From the NCBI GenBank assembly GCA_009993955.1, contig JAACSL010000015.1, positions 39,656 through 103,655 on the forward strand: DNA of 64,000 bases. Direction: 5' to 3'. A model generated the notes under the pieces. The model was not told the DNA's origin. It was given only the letters and a program-made list of their open reading frames with translations, and made no database searches. The stretch comes from Paraglaciecola sp. (lineage in GTDB: Bacteria; Pseudomonadota; Gammaproteobacteria; Enterobacterales; Alteromonadaceae). The position numbers and the translations under genes are program-made. Below are positions 17,074 to 26,939 of the stretch, one piece after another; positions within the stretch are counted from its first letter, which is position 1, and every line of letters begins with the position of its first letter.

Positions 17074-17922
17074 TTAAAACTGAAACTGAATATTGTCAAT
17101 TAAGCGCGTTTTGCCTAAAAATGCCGCGGCTAAGATGACTAAATCGGTATCTTCATGACTGGGCGGCATTAACGTTTGCGCCGCCCGCACTTCTATGTAA
17201 TCAGGGCTAAAACCATGCTCCAGCAAATGTGCTTTACAGGCAGATACAAGCTTGCTGAAATCACGGCGTCCTTGTTTAATACTGGCCACTAAAGCCTGCA
17301 ACTGTGCATAAAGTATCGGTGCAATGAGGCGCTGTTGTGCTGTCAAATATTGATTGCGAGAGCTCATGGCTAAACCATCGTCTTCACGTGTGGTGGGCAC
17401 CCCAAACACCTGCAGGTTCATGGATAAATCCGTCACCATGGCTTTGATCACTTGCAGCTGTTGAAAGTCTTTTTCACCAAAAAAGGCTAGGTTTGGTTGC
17501 ACCATGTTAAATAACTTACACACAATGGTGGCAACCCCACGAAAATGTCCAGGACGGCTTGCACCACAGATCATGTAAGAGATACCCGGCACCTCAACAA
17601 ACGTCTGCTGCTCTAAACCCCGTGCATAAATATCTGCAACTTTGGGCACAAACAAAAGACTCACCCCGAGTTCTTCTAACAACAGCGCGTCACGCTCCAA
17701 GGTGCGTGGATAAGCCTCTAAATCCTCATCTGGGCCAAACTGCATGGGATTCACAAAAATGGATACCACTACTTCGTCTGCGTGTTTTTTCGCTTCTCGT
17801 ACCAAGTTCAGGTGGCCTTGATGCAGGTTTCCCATGGTAGGAACAAAAGCAATCACTCGACCATTATTCTGCCATTCGCGGCGCTGTTGGCGTAACAGCG
17901 GGATATCACTGATTACTTGCAT
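17074..17922 (-). CDS. panC: Pantothenate synthetase PanC
   Basis: This cytoplasmic enzyme joins pantoate and beta-alanine with ATP to give pantothenate. The 282-residue length is standard. It has the HIGH-type nucleotide motif [11 protein letters not shown] (about 27-37), the pantoate-site sequences [12 protein letters not shown] and FGEKDFQQL, and the KMSKS-like MSSRNQYL. It starts 29 bp after panB in the same operon. ATG 17922 is chosen; a GTG one codon upstream is possible. Its beta-alanine should come from PanP, encoded convergently. Confidence 0.96.
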   Translation of the reverse strand: MQVISDIPLLRQQRREWQNNGRVIAFVPTMGNLHQGHLNLVREAKKHADEVVVSIFVNPMQFGPDEDLEAYPRTLERDALLLEELGVSLLFVPKVADIYARGLEQQTFVEVPGISYMICGASRPGHFRGVATIVCKLFNMVQPNLAFFGEKDFQQLQVIKAMVTDLSMNLQVFGVPTTREDDGLAMSSRNQYLTAQQRLIAPILYAQLQALVASIKQGRRDFSKLVSACKAHLLEHGFSPDYIEVRAAQTLMPPSHEDTDLVILAAAFLGKTRLIDNIQFQF

Positions 17923-17951
17923 CACCTTCTCACTTCATTCTTAGATAACAA

Positions 17952-18746
17952 CTAATTAAAACTGTGCTCGGTTGAGGGGAATACTCCCTCTTGCACTTCT
18001 TGGATATAATCTCGCACTGCTTGGCGCACATCGCCGCTTTGTTGCAGATAATTTTTGGAAAATTTAGGCATGTAGTTCGCGCTGATCCCAAACATGTCGT
18101 GCATCACCAAAATCTGACCGTCAGTTTTATGCCCAGCACCGATACCAATAACAGGAATATGTAAGGCCAAAGAAATTTTTTCGGCCAAACCCACCGGCAC
18201 ACACTCGAGTACCAACAACTGACAACCCGCACGCTCCAGTGCTTTGGCATGGTCAAGAATTTGCTCTGCTTGTAAATCGTCGCGGCCTTGCACTTTAAAG
18301 CCACCAAATACATGCACCGATTGTGGGGTTAAACCTAAATGTCCGCACACTGGTACGCCACGTTCAACGAGGGCTTTAATTGTATCAACCAGCCAAGTCC
18401 CGCCTTCCAACTTAACCATGTTGGCACCCGCACTCATTAAACTAGCTGCGTTTGTGAATGCTTGTTCTTGTGTTGCATATGACATAAATGGCATGTCGGC
18501 CACCACAAATGCTCGTTGTGTGGCACGACTTACTGCTCGGGTATGATAGGCAATATCGGCAACGGTAACCCCCAAGGTATCATCTGCCCCTTGCAATACC
18601 ATACCCAATGAATCACCAATCAATAAAACGTCGACGCCTTGTTCATCAAATAATTTAGCAAAACTCGCATCATAGGCGGTCAATGCCGCAATTTTCTGTT
18701 TGTCTTGTTTCATCTTTAACAAACTCGAGGTGTTCACTTTTTTCAT
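17952..18746 (-). CDS. panB: 3-methyl-2-oxobutanoate hydroxymethyltransferase PanB
   Basis: This enzyme catalyses the first committed step of pantoate synthesis: methylene-tetrahydrofolate plus ketoisovalerate gives ketopantoate. The 264-residue length is normal. Visible motifs are TAYDASFA, the metal-binding GDSLGMV, MVKLEGG, the catalytic-Glu stretch LVLECVP and [19 protein letters not shown] precedes the ATG. The order pcnB-folK-panB-panC on one strand, with a 79-bp gap between folK and panB, matches E. coli. panE/ilvC for the next step is not in the window. Confidence 0.96.
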   Translation of the reverse strand: MKKVNTSSLLKMKQDKQKIAALTAYDASFAKLFDEQGVDVLLIGDSLGMVLQGADDTLGVTVADIAYHTRAVSRATQRAFVVADMPFMSYATQEQAFTNAASLMSAGANMVKLEGGTWLVDTIKALVERGVPVCGHLGLTPQSVHVFGGFKVQGRDDLQAEQILDHAKALERAGCQLLVLECVPVGLAEKISLALHIPVIGIGAGHKTDGQILVMHDMFGISANYMPKFSKNYLQQSGDVRQAVRDYIQEVQEGVFPSTEHSFN

Positions 18747-18825
18747 ACAAGCCTCCGCTTCTGTACCGACACGTTAATGTTTAAGATGAAAACGCGTTCA
18801 ACTATAGGATTTTTTTCAGGAATTT

Positions 18826-19323
18826 CTAGAAAAGTAGGGCCGGAGCAACAACCTTTAACTGGTTGATGGGGCATTGAGCCATTAATTCATGCAAAGTTTC
18901 GCCACTTGGTAGGCTAAGCGCTTGGTCAATTTCGGCTAATGGATACAAAACAAACTCGCGCTCACGCATACCATAGTGCGGCACAACCAATTCCTGGCTC
19001 ACTATCTGCTCATTGCCATATAACAAGATATCAATATCTAGTGTTCTTGGTCCCCAGCGCTGTGTTTTGCGCACACGCCCTTGCTGCTGTTCAATACCTT
19101 GCGTGGCCTGCAACAACGACAAAGCGCTAAGCTCGGTGCGTATTTTTAGCACCGCATTCACGTAATCTGCTTGGTCTTTCGGGCCCATTGGTAGACTTTG
19201 ATAAAAACTTGAGCACACCACACATTGTGTTTGTGGCAACAGGCTCAGCGCTTTGATGGCTTGCTGGAGTTGAATAAGAGGCTCTGCTTGGTTACTGCCT
19301 AGTCCAAGATACACATCAATCAT
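18826..19323 (-). CDS. folK: HPPK, folate biosynthesis kinase FolK
   Basis: This is 2-amino-4-hydroxy-6-hydroxymethyldihydropteridine pyrophosphokinase, which transfers pyrophosphate from ATP to the pterin in folate synthesis. It has 165 residues, with the N-terminal GLGSNQAEP and the family signature [15 protein letters not shown], whose two Asp residues bind magnesium (about 95-97). Its ATG overlaps the pcnB stop by four bases (ATGA type), so translation is coupled to pcnB. Confidence 0.95.
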   Translation of the reverse strand: MIDVYLGLGSNQAEPLIQLQQAIKALSLLPQTQCVVCSSFYQSLPMGPKDQADYVNAVLKIRTELSALSLLQATQGIEQQQGRVRKTQRWGPRTLDIDILLYGNEQIVSQELVVPHYGMREREFVLYPLAEIDQALSLPSGETLHELMAQCPINQLKVVAPALLF

Positions 19324-20750
19324 GGGTTTTTCTTAGCTTTTCCACGATAGCGACGCGGTTTTGGTTTGCTAGCGCCTCCTCCTTCAGCATTACGCAGTTC
19401 GATTAACATGTTTTTACGTGCTTCTTCGTCTGCAGCTTGAAAGTCAGTCCACCATTCGGCCAATTCCAATAAGGCTCCACCCTCCACTTCGCCCCTTAAC
19501 AGTAAAAAGTCGTAAGCAGCTCGAAATTTGGGATTTTCTAACATCTGATATGCTCGCCGCCCAAAACGCTTGGCTAGGCGATGTTGCAACTGCCAAATTT
19601 CACGGATCGGTAAACTAAAACGTTTGGGGATCATAATGCGTTGAATTTGCTGGTGAATCACATCATTCATGGCCAGATTAAACGCATCAAAATGATTAAG
19701 TCCACCTTCCACCATTAACTGTTGGCAGCGCTCTTCCAAGGGATACCATAAAAATGCAGCAAAGATAAAAGCCGGAGTAACACGTTGACCAGTGTTAATT
19801 CGATTGTCAGTATTTGTCAGCACTTGTTCAACCAAACGCATTTCTTTGCTTTGGCTGTCGCCCAACAACGGGGCGAGTTGCGAGAACAAGGGCTCGAACA
19901 GATGATAATGATGGAGTAAACGGAAGGTCTCTAAACCTTGCCCCGCCAACAGCAACTTCAATACTTCCTCAAATAAACGTGCCGCCGGAATATTGTTTAG
20001 CAGTGGGGCTAATTGATAAATGGGTTTGGCGCTGGCATCACTGATGCGCATATTCAGTTTTACAGCAAAACGCACCGCGCGAAGCATGCGAACTGGATCT
20101 TCTCGGTAACGTGTTTCAGGGTCACCAATTAAGGCTATTTCTCTGGCTTTAATGGCTTGCATACCCCCAGCGAAATCACTGATGGAATAATCGGCAATGT
20201 TGTAATACATGGCATTGATGGTGAAATCGCGGCGTTGCGCATCTTCTTCAATCGAACCAAAAACGTTGTCTCGTAACAGTTGACCGTGATCACTGTGTTT
20301 ACTGTCATTTGCCGGGACCTCACCATCGTCATCACTGTCTAAGTGATGACCTCGGAAGGTAGCAACTTCAATAATTTCACGGCCATACACGATGTGCGCT
20401 AAGCGAAAACGCCGGCCAATCAAACGACAATTGCGAAACAAGCCCTTAATTTGTTCGGGCGTTGCATTAGTAGTGACATCAAAGTCTTTTGGATGTTTAC
20501 CCAAAATTAAATCACGCACACATCCACCAACTAAGTATGCTTGATACCCACTATTGTGTAGGCGATACAACACCTTTAAGGCATTTTCACTGATATCGTC
20601 ACGGGAAACATTGTGTTCAGCACGGGGGATAATCGTGGCGGTCATAGGGGCGATTTTACCGGCAACAGCTGCAGTCTTACCAGGCGATTTGCCACGCAAG
20701 GCCCCCTTCACTTTATCAATGACACGAGAAATAATAGTTTCTACTCCCAC
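19320..20750 (-). CDS. pcnB: Poly(A) polymerase I PcnB
   Basis: This enzyme adds 3' poly(A) tails that promote RNA decay and affect plasmid copy number. Its domains are the nucleotidyltransferase head ([20 protein letters not shown], with the catalytic DFD), RNA-binding RRDFTINAM and [15 protein letters not shown], an all-helical middle, and a basic C-terminal tail ([12 protein letters not shown]). The called start, GTG 20750 giving 476 residues, is not preceded by a clear ribosome site; ATG 20645 is an alternative. Weak initiation would fit the family: E. coli pcnB is known to begin at an inefficient AUU codon. It lies 38 bp after gluQ and overlaps folK. Confidence 0.93.
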   Translation of the reverse strand: MGVETIISRVIDKVKGALRGKSPGKTAAVAGKIAPMTATIIPRAEHNVSRDDISENALKVLYRLHNSGYQAYLVGGCVRDLILGKHPKDFDVTTNATPEQIKGLFRNCRLIGRRFRLAHIVYGREIIEVATFRGHHLDSDDDGEVPANDSKHSDHGQLLRDNVFGSIEEDAQRRDFTINAMYYNIADYSISDFAGGMQAIKAREIALIGDPETRYREDPVRMLRAVRFAVKLNMRISDASAKPIYQLAPLLNNIPAARLFEEVLKLLLAGQGLETFRLLHHYHLFEPLFSQLAPLLGDSQSKEMRLVEQVLTNTDNRINTGQRVTPAFIFAAFLWYPLEERCQQLMVEGGLNHFDAFNLAMNDVIHQQIQRIMIPKRFSLPIREIWQLQHRLAKRFGRRAYQMLENPKFRAAYDFLLLRGEVEGGALLELAEWWTDFQAADEEARKNMLIELRNAEGGGASKPKPRRYRGKAKKNP

Positions 20751-20788
20751 ACTGGCTTATCTCAGAAAATCGTCGCTAATCATATACG

Positions 20789-21712
20789 TTATAACTCGGC
20801 AATTCTATTGTCATGACAGGCAATGACCTTGGGCACATGAGCAAGATCCCAGCTTTCTATTGCCCAATTAAGCATTGTCTCAACTTTAGCCTTACAAAGA
20901 CTTGCCGGCGGGCTTAAGCCCAAGAATTTCATAGCATCAACTAGATTGTGATTGGCTCGGTTTGGGTCTAGTACCTGAGCGTGATTCTGCTTACTTAACT
21001 TTTTTCCCTCTGCATTGATCACAAGCGGCAAGTGCACAAAACGTGGCGCTGGCACCGCAAATGCCCGATACAAAGCGAGCTGGTAAAAGGTAGCTTGCAG
21101 CAAATCAGCACCGCGTACTACCTCAGTAATACCTTGATCGATATCATCACTGACTACGGCTAATTGATAAGCATATAAACCGTCTTTACGTTTTAAGCAA
21201 AACTGCGCTTCCACTGCATTGTTGTCTGCCACCACTTGCTGTTGCACTGCATCATAAAATGTAGTGATAGCCTGAGTATTCTTAAAGCGTATTGCGGCAC
21301 CCTCTGGGCTTTTCCCTTGGTCGGCACAAGGACAGCATATTTTGCAATCCAACATGGCCAGCTCGGCCCGCGTACAGTGGCAATTGTAGGTGAGATTCTG
21401 TTGCAACAATTCTGCCAAACGCCCTTCATACATATGGCTTCGTTGGCTTTGATAGACAATCTTGTTATCCCAAAGCAGCTGATGCCGCTCGAGGCTTTCT
21501 ATTATCCCTTGGCTCGCCCCTGCAACTTCACGCGGTGGGTCAATATCTTCAATGCGCAATAACCACTGACCATTATTTTTTTTGGCTTGCAGGTAACTGC
21601 CAAGGGCTGTAATTAGCGAGCCAAAATGAAGTTCACCTGACGGAGATGGAGCAAAGCGCCCAATATAAGGCTGGTTTGGTATGGAAGTAAGAGACTGCTG
21701 AGGTGTTGTCAT
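20789..21712 (-). CDS. gluQ: Glutamyl-Q tRNA(Asp) synthetase GluQ
   Basis: This is a truncated glutamyl-tRNA synthetase paralogue that attaches glutamate to queuosine at the wobble base of tRNA(Asp). The 307-residue length is typical. It has the HIGH-type motif FAPSPSGELHFGSL, zinc-site cysteines in CHCTRAELAMLDCKICCPC and the KMSKS equivalent KLSKQNH, but no anticodon-binding domain. It lies 95 bp after dksA, with a stem-loop between them, the arrangement also found in E. coli where gluQ is read from the dksA transcript. Confidence 0.95.
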   Translation of the reverse strand: MTTPQQSLTSIPNQPYIGRFAPSPSGELHFGSLITALGSYLQAKKNNGQWLLRIEDIDPPREVAGASQGIIESLERHQLLWDNKIVYQSQRSHMYEGRLAELLQQNLTYNCHCTRAELAMLDCKICCPCADQGKSPEGAAIRFKNTQAITTFYDAVQQQVVADNNAVEAQFCLKRKDGLYAYQLAVVSDDIDQGITEVVRGADLLQATFYQLALYRAFAVPAPRFVHLPLVINAEGKKLSKQNHAQVLDPNRANHNLVDAMKFLGLSPPASLCKAKVETMLNWAIESWDLAHVPKVIACHDNRIAEL

Positions 21713-21722
21713 AGAATGGAAC

Positions 21723-21757
21723 TGAAGACCGTGTATTACAAAAAGACACGGTGCTTC
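21723..21757 (-). terminator. Stem-loop between dksA and gluQ
   Basis: GAAG(A)CCGTGT and ACACGG(T)GCTTC form a long, slightly bulged inverted repeat around a T-rich loop (minus-strand reading). No T tract follows, so it is more likely an attenuator or processing site limiting gluQ read-through than a full terminator. Confidence 0.4.
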
Positions 21758-21807
21758 CTCGACTGTTTATTTGCCTTGATTGGCAACCGTAGGCTTAACG
21801 CAGCAAA

Positions 21808-22257
21808 CTAGCCTTGTAATTGCTTCTCTTTAATCTCTGCCATGGTTTTACAATCAATACACAGGTCAGCTGTTGGACGCGCTTCTAAGCGACGTACACC
21901 AATCTCAATCCCGCACGAGTCGCAAAAACCAAAATCATCTTCTTCTATGCGTTTTAAGGTTTTTTCGATTTTTTTGATTAGCTTTCGTTCACGGTCACGG
22001 GTGCGTAATTCAAGACTGAATTCTTCTTCTTGCGCCGCTCTATCAACTGGGTCAGGAAAATTCGCTGCTTCGTCTTGCATGTGGTGCACAGTACGATCCA
22101 CTTCCTGACGTAACTGGTCACGCCAAGCTTTAAGTAACAAACGAAAATGCTCCATTTGCTTTTCATTCATGTACTCTTCGCCAGCTTTCTCAACGTAAGG
22201 CGTTAAGCCTGCTTGCGCGAGCAAACCAAGTGATTTTACCGTTTTTTCTGTTGGCAT
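21808..22257 (-). CDS. dksA: RNA polymerase-binding factor DksA
   Basis: This factor inserts into the RNA polymerase secondary channel and works with ppGpp to control rRNA and amino-acid promoters. It has 149 residues with a coiled-coil, the coil-tip acidic motif [11 protein letters not shown], and an intact four-cysteine zinc finger (CDSCG ... CIDC). It is thus the zinc-containing form, not the cysteine-less backup paralogue. GGAG lies near the start. gluQ follows after 95 bp. Confidence 0.96.
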   Translation of the reverse strand: MPTEKTVKSLGLLAQAGLTPYVEKAGEEYMNEKQMEHFRLLLKAWRDQLRQEVDRTVHHMQDEAANFPDPVDRAAQEEEFSLELRTRDRERKLIKKIEKTLKRIEEDDFGFCDSCGIEIGVRRLEARPTADLCIDCKTMAEIKEKQLQG

Positions 22258-22423
22258 TTGCCAAATCTCCTAAACTGCAGCACGAGCTGTTTTGTGCTGG
22301 CGGCTATGTATATCAGAAAGCCCTTACACAGGCAATTTTTGCATCGTATCCGGCCGATACATGCCTAAAACTAAATTTAAGCTGCGCAATATGGCGACTC
22401 GCCAGAAAAAATCAACTGTAAAT

Positions 22424-23128
22424 TTACACAATAGTGGGTATCGACTGATTTATAAGGATTTTTTCTGGCGATATTTTTGTCGAATAAGCGAGCACTTCTA
22501 CTCCCGCTGCCATCCCTTGCAATAATGCATGGTGGTAGACCTCATCAATATGTTTGGCGATGTGTACTGCGTCGATCCCTGAATGCTGCACTAAAAACAA
22601 CAATACCGCCCTTTTTCCTTGTTGAGCAATGTTAGCTAACTCACGAACATGCCGCTGCCCACGGACGGTTTTGGCATCGGGGAAATAACCCTGGTGGTTG
22701 TCGAGGAAAGTCGCGGATTTCACTTCAACATAGCAGTCGGGGCGGTGTGCAGCGGTTAAGCAAAAATCGATACGACTGTTGTCATCGCCAAATTTAACCT
22801 CGCGTTGCACCTTGTCATATCCCTGCAATTCGATAATAGCCTTTGTGGCAATCCCCTCAGCCACTAGGGTGTTGGCATTGAGAGTGTTGATGCCGATCCA
22901 ATGTCCTTGTTGAGTGCAACTTATTTGCCAGCTGTAGGGCAATTTACGTTTTAAGTTTGAACTTAGCTGTAACCATACGGCCGATCCAGGCTCAGCACAG
23001 CCGGTCATCGCCCCGGTATTGGCACAATGTGCGGTAACCAGCTTACCATCAGCTAATTCGACGTCAGCCAAAAAGCGCTTGTAACGTTTGATTAATGTGC
23101 CAGGCAGCAGTGGTGGGTAAAAATTCAA
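22424..23128 (-). CDS. sfsA: SfsA family DNA-binding/nuclease-fold protein
   Basis: This 234-residue protein of the sugar fermentation stimulation family has an N-terminal OB-like part (GTLIKRYKRFLADVELADG, HCANTGAM) and a C-terminal PD-(D/E)xK nuclease-like core (RIDFCL ... YVEVKSAT) with its acidic and Lys residues in place. E. coli SfsA binds DNA and affects maltose genes; the exact molecular role is unclear. The dksA-sfsA neighbourhood is conserved with E. coli. It is divergent from pepB with a 62-bp gap. Confidence 0.93.
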   Translation of the reverse strand: MNFYPPLLPGTLIKRYKRFLADVELADGKLVTAHCANTGAMTGCAEPGSAVWLQLSSNLKRKLPYSWQISCTQQGHWIGINTLNANTLVAEGIATKAIIELQGYDKVQREVKFGDDNSRIDFCLTAAHRPDCYVEVKSATFLDNHQGYFPDAKTVRGQRHVRELANIAQQGKRAVLLFLVQHSGIDAVHIAKHIDEVYHHALLQGMAAGVEVLAYSTKISPEKILINQSIPTIV

Positions 23129-23190
23129 GTAGTAATCCCTATCATTTTATTTGATGCTATTCTCAGTATCTAATCGAGGAAGCAGAGTTT

Positions 23191-24483
23191 ATGTCCCATT
23201 TTTCAGTGAGCCTTAGTAGCGAGGCCATGCCTGACTATTATGTGCAAGGTACCACGTTGTGTATAAATGGTCAGCAGGCCACCATCCATGTTGGCCAAGC
23301 CAAACAAGACTTCATGCCAATTCAAAAAGCCGCGCGAGTCATTGATGGGCTAGGCATAAGCAAAGTAAAGCTCGAAGGAGCGTGGACTTTGGAGCAACAA
23401 TGGCAGTTTGCTTTGAGTTTTTATTCCAGCAAAAAACACTGTGAAGTGCTTTGGCTGGAAAACGCTGACCGCCATGAATTGCAACACCGCCTCATCGCGA
23501 ATCACTTTACGCGAGAACTCATCAATGCCACACCAGAAGATCTGTCTCCCCAATTGTTAGCTGAGCGATGTATTGCCTGGCTGCAAGCGCTAGCGCCCAG
23601 TGCGGTGTCAAGTCAGATTATTATCGGCGAACAGCTTAAAACTGAGGGCTGGCAAGGCATTTACCAAGTCGGGCGTGGTAGCACTCGACCGCCTGTTATG
23701 GCGGTGATTGATTTTAATCCCAGTGGCAATGCCCTTGAAGCGGTATCAGCTTGTCTCGTTGGTAAAGGCATTACCTTTGATAGCGGCGGCTACAGTATAA
23801 AAAGCAGCGAAGGCATGTTAACCATGAAATGTGATATGGGGGGCGCAGCAACAGTTGTTGGTGGTCTGGGTTTAGCCATTATGCGAGGCTTAAACACGCG
23901 GGTAAAAGTCTTTTTGTGTTGCGCTGAAAACCTAGTCAGTGGCCATGCCTATAAGTTGGGTGACATTATTACCTACAAAAATGGCACCACCGTGGAGATT
24001 GTTAATACAGATGCCGAGGGACGCTTAGTTTTAGCTGACGGGCTATTGGCAGCCAGTGCTACTGGGGCGCCTTTGATCATAGACGCCGCTACCTTAACCG
24101 GCGCCGCTCATGTCGCACTGGGTGATGAGTACAATGCAATTTTTGCCTTAGACAAACCACTACAAGCCCATATATTAAGCTGCTCAATAGTTGAACATGA
24201 GCCTGCTTGGTGTTTGCCCTTAGAACCTTGGCATCGAGACAAGTGTCCTTCTTATTTTGCTGATACCGCCAACAGTCGCGCACAAAAAGGAGGAGGGGCA
24301 GGTGGCGCGTCAAATGCGGCTGGTTTTCTATCGCGCTTTGTCCATCAATCGGGGCAAGGATGGGTGCACATGGACTTAGCCGCGGCCTATCTGAGCCATG
24401 CATCCAGCACTCTGCCCGCTGGTGCAACAGCTCAAGGCGTAAGGACAATAGCGCGAGTGCTGATGAGTGATGCTAAGAGTTAG
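23191..24483 (+). CDS. pepB: Aminopeptidase PepB (M17)
   Basis: This is a 430-residue cytosolic leucyl-type metallo-aminopeptidase for peptide turnover. The C-terminal catalytic domain has both metal-site motifs, GKGITFDSGGYSIK (about 190) and NTDAEGRLVLADGL (about 270), with the catalytic Lys and Arg. The N-terminal region is short, as in PepB rather than PepA. GAGGAAGCAGAG precedes the ATG. It stands alone, with sfsA divergent and a small HTH gene convergent. Confidence 0.93.
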   Translation: MSHFSVSLSSEAMPDYYVQGTTLCINGQQATIHVGQAKQDFMPIQKAARVIDGLGISKVKLEGAWTLEQQWQFALSFYSSKKHCEVLWLENADRHELQHRLIANHFTRELINATPEDLSPQLLAERCIAWLQALAPSAVSSQIIIGEQLKTEGWQGIYQVGRGSTRPPVMAVIDFNPSGNALEAVSACLVGKGITFDSGGYSIKSSEGMLTMKCDMGGAATVVGGLGLAIMRGLNTRVKVFLCCAENLVSGHAYKLGDIITYKNGTTVEIVNTDAEGRLVLADGLLAASATGAPLIIDAATLTGAAHVALGDEYNAIFALDKPLQAHILSCSIVEHEPAWCLPLEPWHRDKCPSYFADTANSRAQKGGGAGGASNAAGFLSRFVHQSGQGWVHMDLAAAYLSHASSTLPAGATAQGVRTIARVLMSDAKS

Positions 24484-24536
24484 ACCTGAGTGACCAAAAA
24501 ACCCAGGTTAGGCAGCCATGAAAGGAAGCCCACAAG

Positions 24537-24557
24537 AGGCGGTGTTATAAACCGCCT
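24537..24557. terminator. Hairpin between pepB and the HTH gene
   Basis: AGGCGGT, loop GTTATAA and ACCGCCT form a 7-bp stem that overlaps the stop codon of the minus-strand HTH gene, 54 bp after the pepB stop. The T tract is weak on both sides, so a bidirectional terminator is possible but not certain. Confidence 0.45.
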
Positions 24558-24727
24558 AATCTTTCTGCCAATATTTTATATTTTTCCACATCACCGGAAT
24601 CAAAAAGTGGTTTTCCTTCCGCGTCTTTTTCCTGTGCGATTAACAGGCTTTCACGCTCCAAGCGCTCGACCCTAACATCCTGTACACCTAAAAATTTGGC
24701 CACTTCAGCAACTGTCATAAGACTCAT
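24545..24727 (-). CDS. Small MerR/excisionase-like HTH protein
   Basis: This is a 60-residue protein that is almost only a winged helix-turn-helix. TVAEVAKFLGVQDVRVERLER is the HTH and recognition helix, and LFDSGDVEKYKILAERLGG forms the C-terminal part, as in MerR N-terminal or excisionase-type domains. There is no effector domain. I start at ATG 24727 because GAGGAAAG lies just upstream; an ATG at 24745 is possible. No phage genes are near, so a chromosomal regulatory role is more likely than an excisionase (inference). Confidence 0.7.
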   Translation of the reverse strand: MSLMTVAEVAKFLGVQDVRVERLERESLLIAQEKDAEGKPLFDSGDVEKYKILAERLGGL

Positions 24728-25024
24728 GCAACTTTCCTCTTTCATTTATAAATTTTGTTATTTTTATGGCTCAATTAAAGCGTAAATAACGATTTATGCT
24801 AGCCCGCTAGCTTTCGTTGACACTGTAAAATTCTAGAGTAGCCCAACATTCCGGCAATTAAAACATCAAGTTATTGAAATTAAGACTATTTCTCGAGAAA
24901 GTTTGGGTGGAGGTAACAACTTACGATAAACTGTGGCTTGGCTTGCTTAGTCAGCGATACCCCTACGCTCATTGCGGCCCGTTTACCCGCTATTGACTGT
25001 TAACAATTGAGTTAAGGATAGTTA

Positions 25025-25615
25025 ATGGATACTTTGTCCGCCGCCGTCACCTTATTTTTGATAATGGATCCCTTGGGCAATTTGCCGATCTTCATGTCTG
25101 TGCTAAAAACCATCGAACCCAAACGCCACCGGATTGTATTGGCTCGTGAGTTACTATTTTCACTCATCATTATGTTGATATTTCTCTACAGCGGTCAGGC
25201 CGTTTTGTCGTTTTTAAGTGTCAAGCAAGAAACCGTAAGTATTGCAGGGGGTATTATTTTATTCTTAATCGCCCTAAGAATGATATTCCCGCAACCAGGT
25301 GGTGTAACGGGTTTACCCCCAGGAGAAGAGCCTTTTATTGTGCCTCTAGCCATCCCGATGGTTGCCGGCCCCTCTATTCTTGCGGCACTCATTTTATTGG
25401 CCAATCAAGATCATAATAGAATGTTAGACTGGACCATTGCATTGGGCTTAGCTTGGTTTATCTCTGCTACAATCCTGATGTTTTCCAGTGTATTACACAA
25501 AATTCTTGGGGAACGTGGTCTGATTGCCATCGAACGATTAATGGGCATGATATTAGTGATGATATCCATCCAAATGTTACTTGACGGTGTTGGCCAATAT
25601 TACTTGTTGCGCTAA
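25025..25615 (+). CDS. yhgN: MarC/YhgN family inner-membrane protein
   Basis: This 196-residue protein has six predicted membrane helices (about 5-25, 40-60, 68-88, 108-128, 138-158 and 172-190). It carries the family sequences LIMDPLGNLPIFMSVL and PFIVPLAIPMVAGPSI, the repeated NP/GP-type half-motifs of the MarC family. It closely follows the layout of E. coli YhgN. No transport substrate is established for the family. yjaG follows after 24 bp, so the two are probably one transcript. The 297-bp region 24728-25024 upstream shows only AT-rich promoter-like sequence. Confidence 0.88.
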   Translation: MDTLSAAVTLFLIMDPLGNLPIFMSVLKTIEPKRHRIVLARELLFSLIIMLIFLYSGQAVLSFLSVKQETVSIAGGIILFLIALRMIFPQPGGVTGLPPGEEPFIVPLAIPMVAGPSILAALILLANQDHNRMLDWTIALGLAWFISATILMFSSVLHKILGERGLIAIERLMGMILVMISIQMLLDGVGQYYLLR

Positions 25616-25639
25616 CACATTGTTTATTGAAGGTGTACT

Positions 25640-26224
25640 TTGTTAAAAAAATTATCCGTGTTTCAAGAAGTGCGTGAATTACAAGGCTGGCAGGCGGTCG
25701 CTTATGCCGCCACCTTGCTCGAAAGGATGTTGCCTAACTACACGTTATTTTGTGAAATTACTGAGTTCGCTGACCCAAGCTTGTATCGCAATAGCTTGGA
25801 TGCGATTTGGGACTGGCTGGCCTCACCTAAAGCAAAAATCAATTTCACTGCACAGTTAGAAAAAGTTGAATTAGCTGTGCCTGACGCCGCTGATTTTGAC
25901 CATTTTGGTGTTTTTCCTGCCATTGATGTAGCAATGTCGATGACCGCAATCATTCTGCTGATACAAGGAGAGGATGCACAAGGCGCGGTTGTCGTGAGTA
26001 AACTTTCACAAGGTGGTGTAGAGGCATTTATCGAGGCAACGGCCAACGGTGAAATAAGCGATGCAGAAATCAAAGCCCATCCGTTGATGCAGTTTGAAAT
26101 AGAAACTCAACAAGAATTATTAATCTTAATCAAAAAACTACCCCACAATGCAAGCACTTGTAAGACCTTGAAAGCCTTTGCACTTGAGCCCGGAATAAGC
26201 AATATAGGGTTAGAAATCAATTAA
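25640..26224 (+). CDS. yjaG: DUF416/YjaG family protein
   Basis: This 194-residue cytosolic protein belongs to the conserved gammaproteobacterial DUF416 (YjaG) family. Its features are the GWQAVAYAATLLERMLPNYTLF start and the acidic middle stretch AVPDAADFDHFGVFPAIDVAMSM. It begins with TTG, preceded by GAAGGTG; no better start exists. No enzyme motif is recognised, and the function is unknown. Confidence 0.85.
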   Translation: MLKKLSVFQEVRELQGWQAVAYAATLLERMLPNYTLFCEITEFADPSLYRNSLDAIWDWLASPKAKINFTAQLEKVELAVPDAADFDHFGVFPAIDVAMSMTAIILLIQGEDAQGAVVVSKLSQGGVEAFIEATANGEISDAEIKAHPLMQFEIETQQELLILIKKLPHNASTCKTLKAFALEPGISNIGLEIN

Positions 26225-26266
26225 TTAATAAAAAATTCGTTAAAGAATACATAGTTTTAATTCTAC

Positions 26267-26854
26267 TTATGCATGTTGGTAAAGACGTGCTGATACTTGG
26301 CTGGTTTGTAGCTGCTTGAGGAGATGCCAACTCTGTGGCACCACATAGCCAGCATTTGGTAATTCACATTCGATGTAAATCAATCCGTGCTGGGCGATAA
26401 GCTTGTGTTGATGCAAACGCTCAATGGTGCGGGGCACGAGGTTTTGATGAAAAGGTGGATCGATAAATACGATATCAAACGGTTCACTTAGACTGGCAAG
26501 GTAGATGAGGGCATCACCCTGTATGACGTTACCTTGCTCGCTAGTCACGTGTAGTTTTTGCAAATTATGTTGCAACTGCTGATAGGCTTTTTTGTCCAGC
26601 TCAAACATCAGCACACTTTTGGCATAACGCGACAGAGCCTCAAATCCAAGCCCGCCACTGCCAGCAAATACATCCAAGCAAGTGGCATCTGTAATATACG
26701 GCATGAGCCAATTGAATAGGGTTTCTTTATTTCGGTCCGTGGTTGGTCTTAAGCCATTAACATCAGTAACCGGTAGTTTAGTGCCCCGCCATTTACCGCT
26801 GATAATGCGAATTAAGCCACTTGTAGGCTTTGTTGGTTTTACGCCTCGCTTCAT
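26267..26854 (-). CDS. rsmD: 16S rRNA (guanine966-N2)-methyltransferase RsmD
   Basis: This enzyme methylates G966 of 16S rRNA. The 195-residue length is standard. It has RIISGKWRGTKLPV near the start, SAM loop LDVFAGSGGLGFEALSR (about 60) and catalytic motif FIDPPFHQ (DPPF). It is divergent from ftsY with an 85-bp gap, the usual rsmD/ftsY arrangement. Confidence 0.95.
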   Translation of the reverse strand: MKRGVKPTKPTSGLIRIISGKWRGTKLPVTDVNGLRPTTDRNKETLFNWLMPYITDATCLDVFAGSGGLGFEALSRYAKSVLMFELDKKAYQQLQHNLQKLHVTSEQGNVIQGDALIYLASLSEPFDIVFIDPPFHQNLVPRTIERLHQHKLIAQHGLIYIECELPNAGYVVPQSWHLLKQLQTSQVSARLYQHA

Positions 26855-26939
26855 ATGTCTTTGAAATGCTATTATTGCCCCAATTAAGCATTAGTTTATC
26901 GCACATGACTCTCTGATTTCCCAAGGATTTAGTAAAAAT

